From Rhodococcus pseudokoreensis (GTDB lineage: Bacteria > Actinomycetota > Actinomycetes > Mycobacteriales > Mycobacteriaceae), in the NCBI RefSeq assembly GCF_017068395.1, contig NZ_CP070619.1, positions 6,634,001-6,698,000 of the forward strand: a stretch of DNA of 64,000 nucleotides, written 5' to 3'. The position numbers and the translations under genes are program-made. Positions 27,639 to 36,887 of this stretch are shown here, in pieces. Every line of letters begins with the position of its first letter. Positions within the stretch are counted from its first letter, which is position 1. The notes under the pieces were generated by a model that had not been told where the DNA came from, made no database searches, and worked only from the letters and a program-made list of their open reading frames with translations.

Positions 27639-29966
27639 ATGAGTTCGAGCGTGACAGGGAAGCCGATACCGGGTGGTGAGTCGTTGCCGTTCCCGCCGAC
27701 GCCGTCGGGAAGCATCGCGGGCCGGACCATGCAGGAGTCGGTCTACAGCCCGAGTCCGAAGGAGCGGCGGCTTCCCGACGACGCCCCGAACATTCTGATC
27801 GTCCTCATCGACGACGCCGGGCCGGGTCTGCCCAGCGGCCTCGGAGGTGAGGTGAACACCCCGACACTCGACGCGATGCTGCAGGACGGCGTCGGCTACA
27901 ACCGATTCCATACGACCGCAATGTGTTCACCGACCCGTGCGTCGCTGCTGACCGGGCGCAACCATCACCGCGTCGGGAACGGGCAGATCGCTGAGCTGGC
28001 CAACGACTGGGACGGTTACTCCGGTCACATCCCGCGGTCGAGCGCGACGGGGGCCGAGGTGCTGCGTCAGTACGGGTACAGCACCGCCGCATTCGGGAAA
28101 TGGCACAACACTCCCGCCGAGGAGACCACCGCCGCCGGTCCGTTCGACAACTGGCCGACCGGTCTCGGGTTCGAGTACTTCTACGGCTTCCTCGCCGGCG
28201 AGGCGTCGCAGTACGAACCGAACCTGGTGCGGAACACGACGGTGGTGCTGCCCCCGAAGACGCCGGAGGAGGGCTATCACCTCAGCGAGGATCTCGCGGA
28301 CGACGCGATCGGCTGGCTGCGCAGGCACAAGGCGTTCGAGGCGGACAAGCCGTTCTTCATGTACTGGGCCAGCGGCTGCCTGCACGGACCGCACCACATC
28401 ATGAAGCCGTGGGCCGACAAGTACGCCGGGAAATTCGACGACGGCTGGGACGCCTACCGGGAGCGGGTCTTCACGCGGGCGAAGGAGAAGGGCTGGATTC
28501 CCCCGGAGGCGGAGCTGACCGACCGCGACCCGACCATGGCGGCGTGGGACGACATTCCGGAGGACGAGAAACCGTTCCAGCGCAGGCTGATGGAGGTGGC
28601 CGCCGGGTACGCCGAGCACTGTGACGTCCAGGTGGGCAGGCTGTTCGACGAACTGGACCGCCTGGGGTACCGGGACGACACGCTGGTCCTGTACATCTGG
28701 GGCGACAACGGGTCGTCCGGTGAGGGCCAGAACGGCACGATCAGCGAACTGTTGGCGCAGAACGGCATTCCGACGACGCCCGCGCAGCACATCGCGGCGC
28801 TCGAGGAACTCGGTGGCCTCGACGTCCTGGGGTCGCCGAAGACCGACAACATGTATCACGCGGGCTGGGCGTGGGCGGGCAGCGCACCGTACAAGGGGAT
28901 GAAGCTGCTGGCCTCCCATCTCGGTGGCACCCGCAACCCGATGGTCGCCCGGTGGCCTGCGAAGGTGACACCGGACCCGGTACCCCGCACGCATTTCCTC
29001 CACTGCAACGACGTGATGCCGACGCTGTTCGACATCGTCGGGATCACTCCGCCGCGGACGGTGAACGGTGTTCCGCAGGACCCGATCGACGGCGCCGGTT
29101 TCGCGCAGACGCTCGTCGACCGCGACGCCACGGGCGGGAAGCTCACCCAATACTTCGAGATCATGGGCAGCCGGGCGATCTACCACGACGGCTGGATGGC
29201 GTCCGCGTTCGGGCCGCGCGCACCGTGGGCGGTGGGTATGCCGGGCGGCATCCGCGACTGGAGCCCGGACGACGACGTGTGGGAGCTCTACAACCTCGAC
29301 GAGGACTGGACCCAGAACCGGGATCTCGCCGGGGAGCATCCGGAGAAGCTGGCGCAACTGCGGGAACTGTTCGTGATCGAGGCGGCGAAGAACAACGTGC
29401 TCCCCATCGGTGGCGCGCTGTGGGTGGTCGCGCTACATCCCGAGCAGCGGATCTCGACGCCGTACACGAGCTGGGAATTCTCCGGCGACACGGTCCGCAT
29501 GCCCGAGTTCTGCGCGCCCGCGCTCGGCAACAGGAACAACCGGGTCACCCTCGACCTCTCCGCTCCGGAGAATCCGAGCGGGGTGCTGTACGCGCTGGGG
29601 AGCAACGCGGGCGGGCTCACGTGCTTCGTCGACGACGGCCATCTGTGTTACGAGTACAACCTGTTCATCCTGATGCGCACGAAGATTCGTTCGACCGTTC
29701 CGCTTCCGCCGGGCACCCGGAAGGTGGAGGTGGTCACGGAGTTCGTGGAGGCGCGGCCCGGTGGCCCGCTGAACGTGAAGCTCTTCGTCGACGGCAGTGT
29801 CGTCGGGGAGGGGCAGGTGCCGGTGAGTGCGCCGTTGCTGTTCACAGCCAACGACTGCCTCGACGTCGGCACCTGCCTCGGTTCCCCGGTGTCGCTGGAC
29901 TACTACGACAGGAAACCGTTCCCGTTCAACGGCACGATCGACCGCATGTCGGTCGAGTACACGTAG
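27639..29966 (+). CDS. Type I sulfatase (arylsulfatase)
   Basis: A 775-residue sulfatase. The signature CSPTRASLLTGR at residues 96-107 provides Cys96, which must be converted to formylglycine; metal ligands are expected at Asp58-Asp59 (VLIDDAGPG) and in LYIWGDNGSSGEGQNG. The C-terminal roughly 220 residues form an extra beta-rich domain. It hydrolyses sulfate esters. No signal peptide is seen, so it probably acts in the cytosol. No formylglycine-generating enzyme lies nearby. ATG 27639 follows GAGGGG; the much longer open frame upstream is antisense to other genes. Confidence 0.9.
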   Translation: MSSSVTGKPIPGGESLPFPPTPSGSIAGRTMQESVYSPSPKERRLPDDAPNILIVLIDDAGPGLPSGLGGEVNTPTLDAMLQDGVGYNRFHTTAMCSPTRASLLTGRNHHRVGNGQIAELANDWDGYSGHIPRSSATGAEVLRQYGYSTAAFGKWHNTPAEETTAAGPFDNWPTGLGFEYFYGFLAGEASQYEPNLVRNTTVVLPPKTPEEGYHLSEDLADDAIGWLRRHKAFEADKPFFMYWASGCLHGPHHIMKPWADKYAGKFDDGWDAYRERVFTRAKEKGWIPPEAELTDRDPTMAAWDDIPEDEKPFQRRLMEVAAGYAEHCDVQVGRLFDELDRLGYRDDTLVLYIWGDNGSSGEGQNGTISELLAQNGIPTTPAQHIAALEELGGLDVLGSPKTDNMYHAGWAWAGSAPYKGMKLLASHLGGTRNPMVARWPAKVTPDPVPRTHFLHCNDVMPTLFDIVGITPPRTVNGVPQDPIDGAGFAQTLVDRDATGGKLTQYFEIMGSRAIYHDGWMASAFGPRAPWAVGMPGGIRDWSPDDDVWELYNLDEDWTQNRDLAGEHPEKLAQLRELFVIEAAKNNVLPIGGALWVVALHPEQRISTPYTSWEFSGDTVRMPEFCAPALGNRNNRVTLDLSAPENPSGVLYALGSNAGGLTCFVDDGHLCYEYNLFILMRTKIRSTVPLPPGTRKVEVVTEFVEARPGGPLNVKLFVDGSVVGEGQVPVSAPLLFTANDCLDVGTCLGSPVSLDYYDRKPFPFNGTIDRMSVEYT

Positions 29967-29978
29967 CGAGATGGGCTC

Positions 29979-30896
29979 TCAGAAGTACCAGGGGTAGGGC
30001 TTCCAGTCGGGTTCGCGCTTTTCGAGGAAGGAGTCGCGACCCTCGACCGCCTCGTCGGTCATGTACGCCATGCGGGTTGCCTCGCCGGCGAACAGTTGCT
30101 GACCGACGAGGCCGTCGTCCTGCAGGTTGAACGCGTATTTGAGCATGCGCTGCGCCTGCGGGGACTTGCCGTTGATCTTGGTGGCCCAGTCGATTGCGAC
30201 GTCCTCGAGTTCGGCGTGGTCGACGACCTTGTTGACGGCGCCCATCTGATGCATTTCCTCGGCGGTGTACGTCTCGCCGAGGAAGAAGATCTCGCGGGCG
30301 AACTTCTGGCCGACCATCTTGGCGAGGTACGCGCTGCCGTATCCACCGTCGAAGCTGCCGACGTCGGCATCGGTCTGCTTGAACCGGGCGTGTTCGCGGC
30401 TGGCGAGCGTCAGGTCGCACACGACGTGCAGGCTGTGACCGCCGCCGGCGGCCCAGCCGTTGACGAGGCAGATGACGACCTTCGGCATGAACCGGATCAG
30501 CCGCTGGACCTCGAGGATGTGGAGGCGTCCGGCGCGGGCCTTGTCGACGGTGTCCGCGGTTTCACCGGCGCGGCCGGTCGTCGCGTCCTGCTCGGTGTAC
30601 TGGTATCCGCTGCGTCCGCGGATGCGCTGGTCGCCGCCGGAGCAGAACGCCCAGCCTTCGTCCTTGGGGCTGGGTCCGTTGCCGGTGAGCAGTACGGCGC
30701 CCACGTCGGACGTCATCCGGGCGTGGTCGAGGGCCTGGTACAGCTCGTCGACGGTGTGCGGGCGGAAGGCGTTGCGCACTTCGGGCCGGTCGAACGCCAC
30801 CCGGACGATTCCCTGGGTGACATGCCGGTGATAGGTGATGTCGGTCAGGTTCTCGAAACCGGGAACCGGGCGCCAGTGCTGCGGGTTGAAAGTCAC
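29979..30896 (-). CDS. menB: 1,4-dihydroxy-2-naphthoyl-CoA synthase
   Basis: A 305-residue crotonase-fold enzyme that cyclises o-succinylbenzoyl-CoA to dihydroxynaphthoyl-CoA. Family marks: the oxyanion motifs FCSGGDQRIRGRSGYQY and NGWAAGGGHSLHVVCDLTLA, the catalytic-loop DVGSFDGGYGSAYLAK and the C-terminal PDWKPYPWYF. GTG 30896. It diverges from a thioesterase gene that is followed by menC. Confidence 0.95.
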   Translation of the reverse strand: MTFNPQHWRPVPGFENLTDITYHRHVTQGIVRVAFDRPEVRNAFRPHTVDELYQALDHARMTSDVGAVLLTGNGPSPKDEGWAFCSGGDQRIRGRSGYQYTEQDATTGRAGETADTVDKARAGRLHILEVQRLIRFMPKVVICLVNGWAAGGGHSLHVVCDLTLASREHARFKQTDADVGSFDGGYGSAYLAKMVGQKFAREIFFLGETYTAEEMHQMGAVNKVVDHAELEDVAIDWATKINGKSPQAQRMLKYAFNLQDDGLVGQQLFAGEATRMAYMTDEAVEGRDSFLEKREPDWKPYPWYF

Positions 30897-30969
30897 GGCT
30901 CCGAGGTTATCGGGTGCCGTTGGCGGGTGTCCGCGCGCGCAGGAGTTTGCCCGGGTTTACCGTGCAGGT

Positions 30970-31623
30970 ATGAGCGAACAGGCTGCGGATGTCACCCGTC
31001 TCGACCACGAGGGCGACGACGAGTACGAGCACCACGGCGGGTTCCCCAAGTACGAGCCGGTGACGCCCGGCCCGGACTGGGCGCGGTTCGTCGACGGAAT
31101 GCGCACGTTGCAGGACCTCGCGGTGTCCGTGGACGCCCCGGACGACGTGCTCGCCGCGGCTGCGGACCAGGTGGAGAAGCTGGCCGAACTGCTCGGGCCG
31201 CACGTCGCGCCCGAGGGGCGGTCGCCTGCGGGCCGCACGATCGAATTGCCCGGCCGGGGGAGTCTCCTCCTGCCGCCGTGGAACATCGAGAAGTTCGGGC
31301 CGGACGGGGTGCGGAGTACCGGCATGTTCCGCCGCTACCACCTCGGTGGGAACGGCGCCGCGCACGGCGGCACGCTGCCGCTGCTGTTCGACGACCTGAT
31401 GGGCATGATCGTCCACGCGTACGGCCGGCCCATCAGCCGCACCGCGTACCTGCACGTCGACTACCGCGCGATCACGCCGCTGAACACCACGCTCGCCATC
31501 GAAGGCAAGGTGGACCGCGTCGACGGGCGCAAGACGTACATCACCGCCCGGCTGACGCACGGTGAGACGCTCCTCGCGGAATGCGAGGCGCTCATGCTGG
31601 TGCTCCTGCCCGGGCAGCCCTGA
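30970..31623 (+). CDS. Hot-dog thioesterase in the menaquinone cluster
   Basis: A 217-residue protein whose C-terminal 130 residues form a PaaI/4HBT-type hot-dog fold with the motif NGAAHGGTLPLLFDDLMG. The N-terminal roughly 70 residues are acidic and helical. The gene sits between divergent menB and menC, with only three bases before menC, so dihydroxynaphthoyl-CoA hydrolysis (the MenI step) is an attractive role. That is inference from context; it could serve another acyl-CoA. ATG 30970. Confidence 0.82.
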   Translation: MSEQAADVTRLDHEGDDEYEHHGGFPKYEPVTPGPDWARFVDGMRTLQDLAVSVDAPDDVLAAAADQVEKLAELLGPHVAPEGRSPAGRTIELPGRGSLLLPPWNIEKFGPDGVRSTGMFRRYHLGGNGAAHGGTLPLLFDDLMGMIVHAYGRPISRTAYLHVDYRAITPLNTTLAIEGKVDRVDGRKTYITARLTHGETLLAECEALMLVLLPGQP

Positions 31624-31626
31624 CCC

Positions 31627-32628
31627 GTGACGTCCCTGCCCTCCCTCGGGGAGGTCCTGGCCGACGCGGTCGTGGTGAGTCTGCCCATGCGCGTGCGGTT
31701 CCGCGGCATCACGACGCGAGAGGCGTTGCTGCTGCGCGGTCCCGCGGGATGGGGCGAATTCGCACCGTTCCCCGAGTACGCGGACGACGAGGCGGCGCAC
31801 TGGTTGCAGTCGGCGATCGAGGACGCCTGGCTCGGGCCGCCGCCCGCGGTGCGAACGCGGGTGCCGATCAACGCGACGGTCCCCGCCGTCGACGCCGACC
31901 GGGTGCCCGACGTGCTCGCACGGTACCCCGGCGCACGGACCGCGAAAGTGAAAGTGGCCGAAGGCGGTCAGACGCTCGACGACGACGTCGCCCGGGTGCG
32001 GGCGGTCCGCGCGCTCGTCCCGAACGTGCGCGTCGACGCCAACGGCGGCTGGTCGGTCGACGAGGCCGAGGCCGCGCTGCGGGCGCTGACCGCCGACGGT
32101 CCGCTCGAATACGCCGAGCAGCCGTGCGCGAGTGTGCCCGAGCTGGTGGAGGTCCGCAGGCGCATGCCCGATGTGCGGGTGGCCGCCGACGAGAGCATCC
32201 GGCGGGCCGAGGATCCGCTGAAGGTCGTGCGGGCAGGCGGCGCCGACGTGGCCGTCGTGAAGGTCGCCCCGCTCGGCGGGATGCGGCGACTACTGTCGCT
32301 CGCCGACGAGTTGTCCTCGCACGGTGTGCCGGTGGTCGTGTCGAGCGCCCTGGACACCGCCGTCGGCATCGCTGCCGGTGTGGCCGCCGCCGCGGCCCTG
32401 CCCGAATTGGAGTTCGCGTGCGGACTGGGGACCGGGGGACTGTTCGAGGCGGACGTGGCCGATTCCCGCGAACCGGTCGACGGCGAACTCGCCGTCGAAG
32501 CGGTGGCACCCGACGCCGACCGTGTCACGGCTCTCGCGGCGTCGGAGGAGCGTTCGCGCTGGTGGATCGAGCGGGCACGCCGGTGCCATGGCCTGCTCGA
32601 ACAACGCGGCGGTCGGTTTTTCGTATAG
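31627..32628 (+). CDS. menC: o-Succinylbenzoate synthase
   Basis: A 333-residue enolase-superfamily enzyme that dehydrates SHCHC to o-succinylbenzoate. The catalytic barrel residues are visible: Lys in TAKVKVAEG, metal ligands in VRVDANGGW, YAEQPC and VAADESI, and the second Lys in VAVVKVAPLGG. The GTG start lies three bases after the thioesterase stop. The family and length match Rv0553. Confidence 0.93.
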   Translation: MTSLPSLGEVLADAVVVSLPMRVRFRGITTREALLLRGPAGWGEFAPFPEYADDEAAHWLQSAIEDAWLGPPPAVRTRVPINATVPAVDADRVPDVLARYPGARTAKVKVAEGGQTLDDDVARVRAVRALVPNVRVDANGGWSVDEAEAALRALTADGPLEYAEQPCASVPELVEVRRRMPDVRVAADESIRRAEDPLKVVRAGGADVAVVKVAPLGGMRRLLSLADELSSHGVPVVVSSALDTAVGIAAGVAAAAALPELEFACGLGTGGLFEADVADSREPVDGELAVEAVAPDADRVTALAASEERSRWWIERARRCHGLLEQRGGRFFV

Positions 32629-32673
32629 TGTCTGGCCGGACCTGATCGCTCAGTCAATACGGAGGCATTGAAA

Positions 32674-33120
32674 GTGGTTGCAGCTCTGAACGAAACCCTG
32701 CTCGACGAGTCGCGCGTTCCTGCGGTCGTCGCAGACGTCCAGGCTCTCATCGACGCGGAGGTTTCGGACAAGTCGGGGGCCTCGGGACTGGCACTCAAGG
32801 GTGGATACGGCGCCGTCAAGAAGGTGGGACCGTCGATCGTGCCGGACGCCATCGAGGGTCTGCTGCCGGCGTTCGTCACCAAGCTCGAGCCGTACTGGCA
32901 GGCGTTCACCGCCAGCGGTGAAGCCGGATTCTCCGAGTACCTGGTCGCGCGCGGCGACGAGGTCGCGGACTCGCTGCTCGGTGTGACCGACGAGCGCATC
33001 GAGGGCAGCGACCGCGGCGCTGTCAAGAAGGTGTACTCGACGCTGCGCCCGTCGGCGAAGAAGAATGTGATCGAGGCACTTCCGCGTCTGGGCGCCCTCG
33101 TCCAGAAGCACGCCAACTGA
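32674..33120 (+). CDS. Conserved actinobacterial protein of unknown function
   Basis: A 148-residue, soluble, mostly helical protein (VAALNETLLDESRVPAVVADVQALIDAEV at the start, broken by Pro). Similar proteins occur in related actinobacteria without known function. GTG 32674 is preferred because GGAGG lies 8 bases upstream; the in-frame TTG at 32668 is too close. It is followed by a hairpin terminator and a convergent gene. Confidence 0.72.
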   Translation: MVAALNETLLDESRVPAVVADVQALIDAEVSDKSGASGLALKGGYGAVKKVGPSIVPDAIEGLLPAFVTKLEPYWQAFTASGEAGFSEYLVARGDEVADSLLGVTDERIEGSDRGAVKKVYSTLRPSAKKNVIEALPRLGALVQKHAN

Positions 33121-33125
33121 GAACC

Positions 33126-33171
33126 CAGGTGAGTGGCAAAGCGTGCCCCGGCACTCTTTCCCACTCACCTG
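33126..33171. terminator. Terminator hairpin between convergent genes
   Basis: CAGGTGAGTGG (33126-33136) pairs with CCACTCACCTG (33161-33171), and inner AAAG and GTGCC pair with GGCAC and CTTT, giving a long interrupted stem between two convergent genes. Confidence 0.75.
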
Positions 33172-33174
33172 TGG

Positions 33175-34002
33175 TCAGTTGGCCGCGTGACCGAAGCGCC
33201 AGTACCCGGTGAACGAGATGTTCGACTTCGGGATGTGGCGCTCGTTCACGAGGTGGCGCCGCAGCGCGGTCGTCAGCTCGCTCTCGCCTGCGACGAACGT
33301 GTAGGAGGGCCCGGCGGGCAAGTCCGCCTGCTTCACCGTGTCCAGTGCGAGCACTCCCGGGCGGGCGCCGGCGTTCTCGCGGACGAGCCAGTGCACGTTC
33401 ACGCCGTCACCCACCGAAACGTCCTGAGCGTCTTCGGCATCGGGAATCTCGACGAACACCTCGGCCCGCAGGTCCTGCGGCGCCGAGCGCAGGATCCCGA
33501 CGATCGCGGGAAGCGCGCTCTCGTCCCCGACGAGCAGTTGCCACTCGGCGTCCGGAGTCGGGTTGTAGATCAGGCCCTCGTCGAGGATCGCCACCTCGTC
33601 ACCGGCCGCGGCCGCGTTCGCCCACGCCGACGCGGGACCGAGGTCGCCGTGCGAGGCGAAGTCGATGTCGATCTCGGTGGTGTCGCCGAACGTTCCCGAC
33701 CCTGCGACGCGGAGTTCGCGGACCGTGTAGTTGCGCACCACCGGCCGGGTGTCCTTGGACATCAGCTTGTACTGGGCGTACCAGAGGTTGCTCGCACTGG
33801 TCGGAAGCCGCAGCGTGCTCTGTCCCTGCTGGGGGATGAACATCCGGAACCACTGGTCGAAGCCCATGGGGCTGACGGAGTCGAGTTCCTCACCCGCGAT
33901 GGTGACGCGGACGAAGTTCGGGCTGATCTGCTTGCCTGCGACCACTCGTGCGGACGCGATCCGGCGACTCTGAGGTTTGACGAACTTGCTGCGCTGGGCC
34001 AT
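33175..34002 (-). CDS. Siderophore-interacting FAD protein (ViuB/SIP-like ferric reductase)
   Basis: A 275-residue protein of the SIP family of NAD(P)H ferric-siderophore reductases. It has an N-terminal FAD-binding barrel with the RNYTVREL motif, then a SIP C-terminal domain (LLVGDESALPAIVGIL and TFVAGESELTTALRRHLV). It releases iron from imported siderophores in the cytosol. An iron box lies 35-53 bp upstream of the ATG at 34002, so iron repression by IdeR/DtxR is expected. No siderophore synthesis genes are nearby. Confidence 0.92.
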   Translation of the reverse strand: MAQRSKFVKPQSRRIASARVVAGKQISPNFVRVTIAGEELDSVSPMGFDQWFRMFIPQQGQSTLRLPTSASNLWYAQYKLMSKDTRPVVRNYTVRELRVAGSGTFGDTTEIDIDFASHGDLGPASAWANAAAAGDEVAILDEGLIYNPTPDAEWQLLVGDESALPAIVGILRSAPQDLRAEVFVEIPDAEDAQDVSVGDGVNVHWLVRENAGARPGVLALDTVKQADLPAGPSYTFVAGESELTTALRRHLVNERHIPKSNISFTGYWRFGHAAN

Positions 34003-34036
34003 GTCGGTGGTAGCTCCCCCGGTTGCGGTGCGGTTA

Positions 34037-34055
34037 TCAGGTAAGCCTAACCAAT
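34037..34055 (-). promoter_or_regulatory. IdeR/DtxR iron box
   Basis: Read on the minus strand, ATTGGTTAGGCTTACCTGA matches 15 of 19 positions of the IdeR consensus TTAGGTTAGGCTAACCTAA, including the GGTTAGGCT core. It sits just upstream of the SIP gene. Confidence 0.75.
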
Positions 34056-34062
34056 TGATGTG

Positions 34063-34659
34063 TTATTCGGGGCGGTGCGGGCGGTCCAGCATCACGACCT
34101 TCGGCGGCAGACCCCACTCGTTACGGCCGAGGCGGCTGAGCGGAGCGAGTTCGGCGAAGTCCGGCAGCCCGTCGTCGGCGAGCGCCTCGGAACGCACCGC
34201 GATCGTGACGACGTCGCCCATCACCACGAACGAGTCACCGACCGGGGTCACCCCGTGCAGGGTGCATTCGATGGCGACCGGCGAACCCGCGACCCGGACC
34301 GGCCGGACCCGCTCGCTGGGCTCGGTCTCGATGCCCAGCGCGGCGAACTCGTCGACGTCGCTGTCGTAGGTGGCGGAGCTGGCGTTGACGGCCGCCACCA
34401 GGGGCTCCGTCGCCAGGTTGATCACGAACTCACCCGTCGCCTCGATGTTCCGGAGGCTGTCCTTGCGGGTGACGGACGTGAACTGCACCACCGGCGGCTG
34501 CGTGCTCGACACCGAGAAGAAGCTGTACGGGGCCAGGTTGGCCACCCCGTCCGCGGAGACCGTGGACACCCACGCGATCGGTCGCGGCACCACCGAGGCG
34601 GTCAGCACCTGGTAGATGCGGCGTGGAGGAAGCTCGGCGGGATCGAAGACAGTGCGCAT
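34063..34659 (-). CDS. Flavin reductase-like FMN-binding split-barrel protein
   Basis: A 198-residue protein of the flavin reductase-like family. The FMN-binding core is visible in RPIAWVSTVSADGVANLAPYSFF and in TRKDSLRNIEATGEFVINL. It may supply reduced flavin to a monooxygenase or act as an oxidoreductase itself. The gene follows the iron box region but reads towards it. ATG 34659 was chosen; GTG 34665 is close by. Confidence 0.85.
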   Translation of the reverse strand: MRTVFDPAELPPRRIYQVLTASVVPRPIAWVSTVSADGVANLAPYSFFSVSSTQPPVVQFTSVTRKDSLRNIEATGEFVINLATEPLVAAVNASSATYDSDVDEFAALGIETEPSERVRPVRVAGSPVAIECTLHGVTPVGDSFVVMGDVVTIAVRSEALADDGLPDFAELAPLSRLGRNEWGLPPKVVMLDRPHRPE

Positions 34660-34752
34660 GCCCACATGGTGTCAGCGCCCGGGATGTGGCCGTGAACTCA
34701 CCCGGCCAGGTCGCCGGACGGGGGTGCCGGAGGATCTGACACTCTTGATGGC

Positions 34753-36378
34753 GTGAACCCGTCCACTGCTCAAGCCACCGCGGTCGTCGACGAACTGGTC
34801 CGCGGGGGAGTACGCGAGGTCGTGCTCTGCCCGGGTTCGCGGAATGCGCCGCTGGCGTTCGCCCTGCAGGCCGCCGACCTCGAGGGCCGACTGCGGCTGC
34901 ACATGCGCATCGACGAGCGCACCGCGGGATTCCTCGCACTCGGCCTGGCCGTGGCAGGCAAGCGTCCCGTCCCGATCGTCATGACGTCCGGCACCGCGGT
35001 CGCCAATCTCGGTCCCGCCGTCCTCGAGGCGAACTACGCCCGCGTGCCGCTGGTGGTGCTCAGCGCCAACCGCCCGTACGAGATGCTCGGCACCGGCGCC
35101 AACCAGACCATCGAGCAACTCGGCCTGTTCGGCAGCCAGGTGCGCGCGACCATCAGCCTCGGCCTGGCCGAGGACGACGCAGCGCAGAACAGCCAGTGGC
35201 GTTCGGCGGTCTGCCGGGTCCTCGCCGCCGCGCGCGGCACCAGGTCGGGCAACGCCGGACCCGTCCACTTCGACATCCCGCTCCGGGAACCGCTCGTCCC
35301 CGACGTCCACGCGCAGGGCCCGGTCCCGCAGGGACGTCCGGCTGGGGCGGCGTGGACCACCACCCAGCACGCGACGCTGGACGTGGCGATGGACCTCGAC
35401 ATCACCGCTGACACCATCGTGATCTCCGGGCACGGATCGGCGCTGCGACCGGAACTCGCCGGACTTCCGACGGTCGCCGAGCCGACCGCGCCCCTGCACG
35501 GCATCCCGGTGCATCCGATGGCGCTGCCGCAGCTCAAGCCGCGGCAGGCCGTCATCACCGGACGCCCCACCCTCCACCGGTCGGTGTCGAAGGTCCTCGC
35601 CGATCCGGCGGTGGCCGTCTACGCGCTCACCACCGGCCCCCGCTGGCCCGACGTGTCCGGGAACGTGCTGGCCACCGGAACCCGCGCCGTGGTGACCGGT
35701 GAACCGGACCGGGCCTGGATCAACCGGTGCCGCACGCTGTCCGAACACACCGACAAGGCGGTGCGCGAGCAACTCGCCGCACACCCGAAGGCGACGGGCC
35801 TCCACGTGGCGGCCGCCGTCATGGACGCCCTGACCGACGGCGACCAGTTGCTGCTCGGGGCGTCCAACCCCGTCCGGGACGCCGCGCTCGTCAGCTATCC
35901 GGCGCCGAAGGTCCGGGTGCTGTCCAACCGGGGCGTCGCCGGCATCGACGGCACCGTGTCCGCGGCCGTCGGGGCGGCCCTCGCCTACGAGGAGGGGCGC
36001 ACGGTGGCCCTGCTCGGCGACCTCACGTTCCTGCACGACGCGTCCGGGTTGCTCATCGGCTCGGGCGAACCGCGGCCCCGGGACCTGACGATCGTCGTCG
36101 CCAACGACGACGGTGGCGGCATCTTCGAATTGCTCGAACAGGGCGATCCCCAGTACGCCGGGGTGTTCGAGCGGGTCTTCGGCACCCCGCACGGGATGGA
36201 TCTCGCCGCACTCTGCGCCGCCTACCGGGTGGAGCATCACCTGGTGGGTCTGGGTGAACTCTCGACGCGGCTGAGCGCGCCCGACGCGCCCGGCGATCGC
36301 GGAATCCGGGTGCTCGAGGTGACCACCGAACGTTCCGGGCTGCGCGAGTTGCACGCCGCGGTGCGGGCACAACTGTGA
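34753..36378 (+). CDS. menD: SEPHCHC synthase (2-succinyl-5-enolpyruvyl-6-hydroxy-3-cyclohexene-1-carboxylate synthase)
   Basis: A 541-residue thiamine-diphosphate enzyme that joins isochorismate and 2-oxoglutarate in the first committed menaquinone step. It shows the N-terminal [10 protein letters not shown], the catalytic-glutamate region [15 protein letters not shown] and the ThDP/metal motif [11 protein letters not shown] followed by [14 protein letters not shown] 34753. Its stop overlaps the start of the DUF3592 gene, as for Rv0555-Rv0556. Confidence 0.95.
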   Translation: MNPSTAQATAVVDELVRGGVREVVLCPGSRNAPLAFALQAADLEGRLRLHMRIDERTAGFLALGLAVAGKRPVPIVMTSGTAVANLGPAVLEANYARVPLVVLSANRPYEMLGTGANQTIEQLGLFGSQVRATISLGLAEDDAAQNSQWRSAVCRVLAAARGTRSGNAGPVHFDIPLREPLVPDVHAQGPVPQGRPAGAAWTTTQHATLDVAMDLDITADTIVISGHGSALRPELAGLPTVAEPTAPLHGIPVHPMALPQLKPRQAVITGRPTLHRSVSKVLADPAVAVYALTTGPRWPDVSGNVLATGTRAVVTGEPDRAWINRCRTLSEHTDKAVREQLAAHPKATGLHVAAAVMDALTDGDQLLLGASNPVRDAALVSYPAPKVRVLSNRGVAGIDGTVSAAVGAALAYEEGRTVALLGDLTFLHDASGLLIGSGEPRPRDLTIVVANDDGGGIFELLEQGDPQYAGVFERVFGTPHGMDLAALCAAYRVEHHLVGLGELSTRLSAPDAPGDRGIRVLEVTTERSGLRELHAAVRAQL

Positions 36379-36815
36379 ATGCGCGGGTGACACGGCGGGT
36401 CCGGCGAGGGGTGCTGGTGGCGGCGATCGGCATCTCGATCCTGGCAGTCCTCCTCGTCCTCGCAGCCTGGCGCAACGACCACACGATCAAATCCGACCGC
36501 GGCGTGGCCACGGCGGAGGTGCTGTCGGCCGGGTCGCTGCGGTCGGCCATCAGCTTCGTCACCCCGGACGGCGTGACGCACAACCCCGAACTCGGTGTGC
36601 TGTACCCGACCAACCTCACGGTGGGTCAGCGGATCGACGTCGAGTACGCGCGCAGCGACCCCGATCTGGTGCGGGTGTCCGGGCGCGACGCCAGCGTGGC
36701 CGTGATCCCCGCCGGTTCGCTGATCGTCGTGACGTGGCTGATCGCGGGACCGGTGCTCTGGTATCTCCGGCGACGGGAGATCTCGGCGGAATCCGCGCCG
36801 GCAGCGTCATCCTGA
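36375..36815 (+). CDS. DUF3592 family membrane protein
   Basis: A 146-residue protein with an N-terminal helix ([21 protein letters not shown]), an extracytoplasmic beta-rich DUF3592 domain ([34 protein letters not shown]) and a second helix near the C-terminus. The GTG start overlaps the menD TGA, so the two are coupled. The same menD-DUF3592 pairing occurs as Rv0555-Rv0556. The role is unknown. Confidence 0.85.
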   Translation: MNARVTRRVRRGVLVAAIGISILAVLLVLAAWRNDHTIKSDRGVATAEVLSAGSLRSAISFVTPDGVTHNPELGVLYPTNLTVGQRIDVEYARSDPDLVRVSGRDASVAVIPAGSLIVVTWLIAGPVLWYLRRREISAESAPAASS

Positions 36816-36887
36816 ATTTCCCGGAACTTCGCGCGACAGTCACGTCGTTCTCGCTGCTGTGACCACGAGCACTGCCACGCTGAGTGC

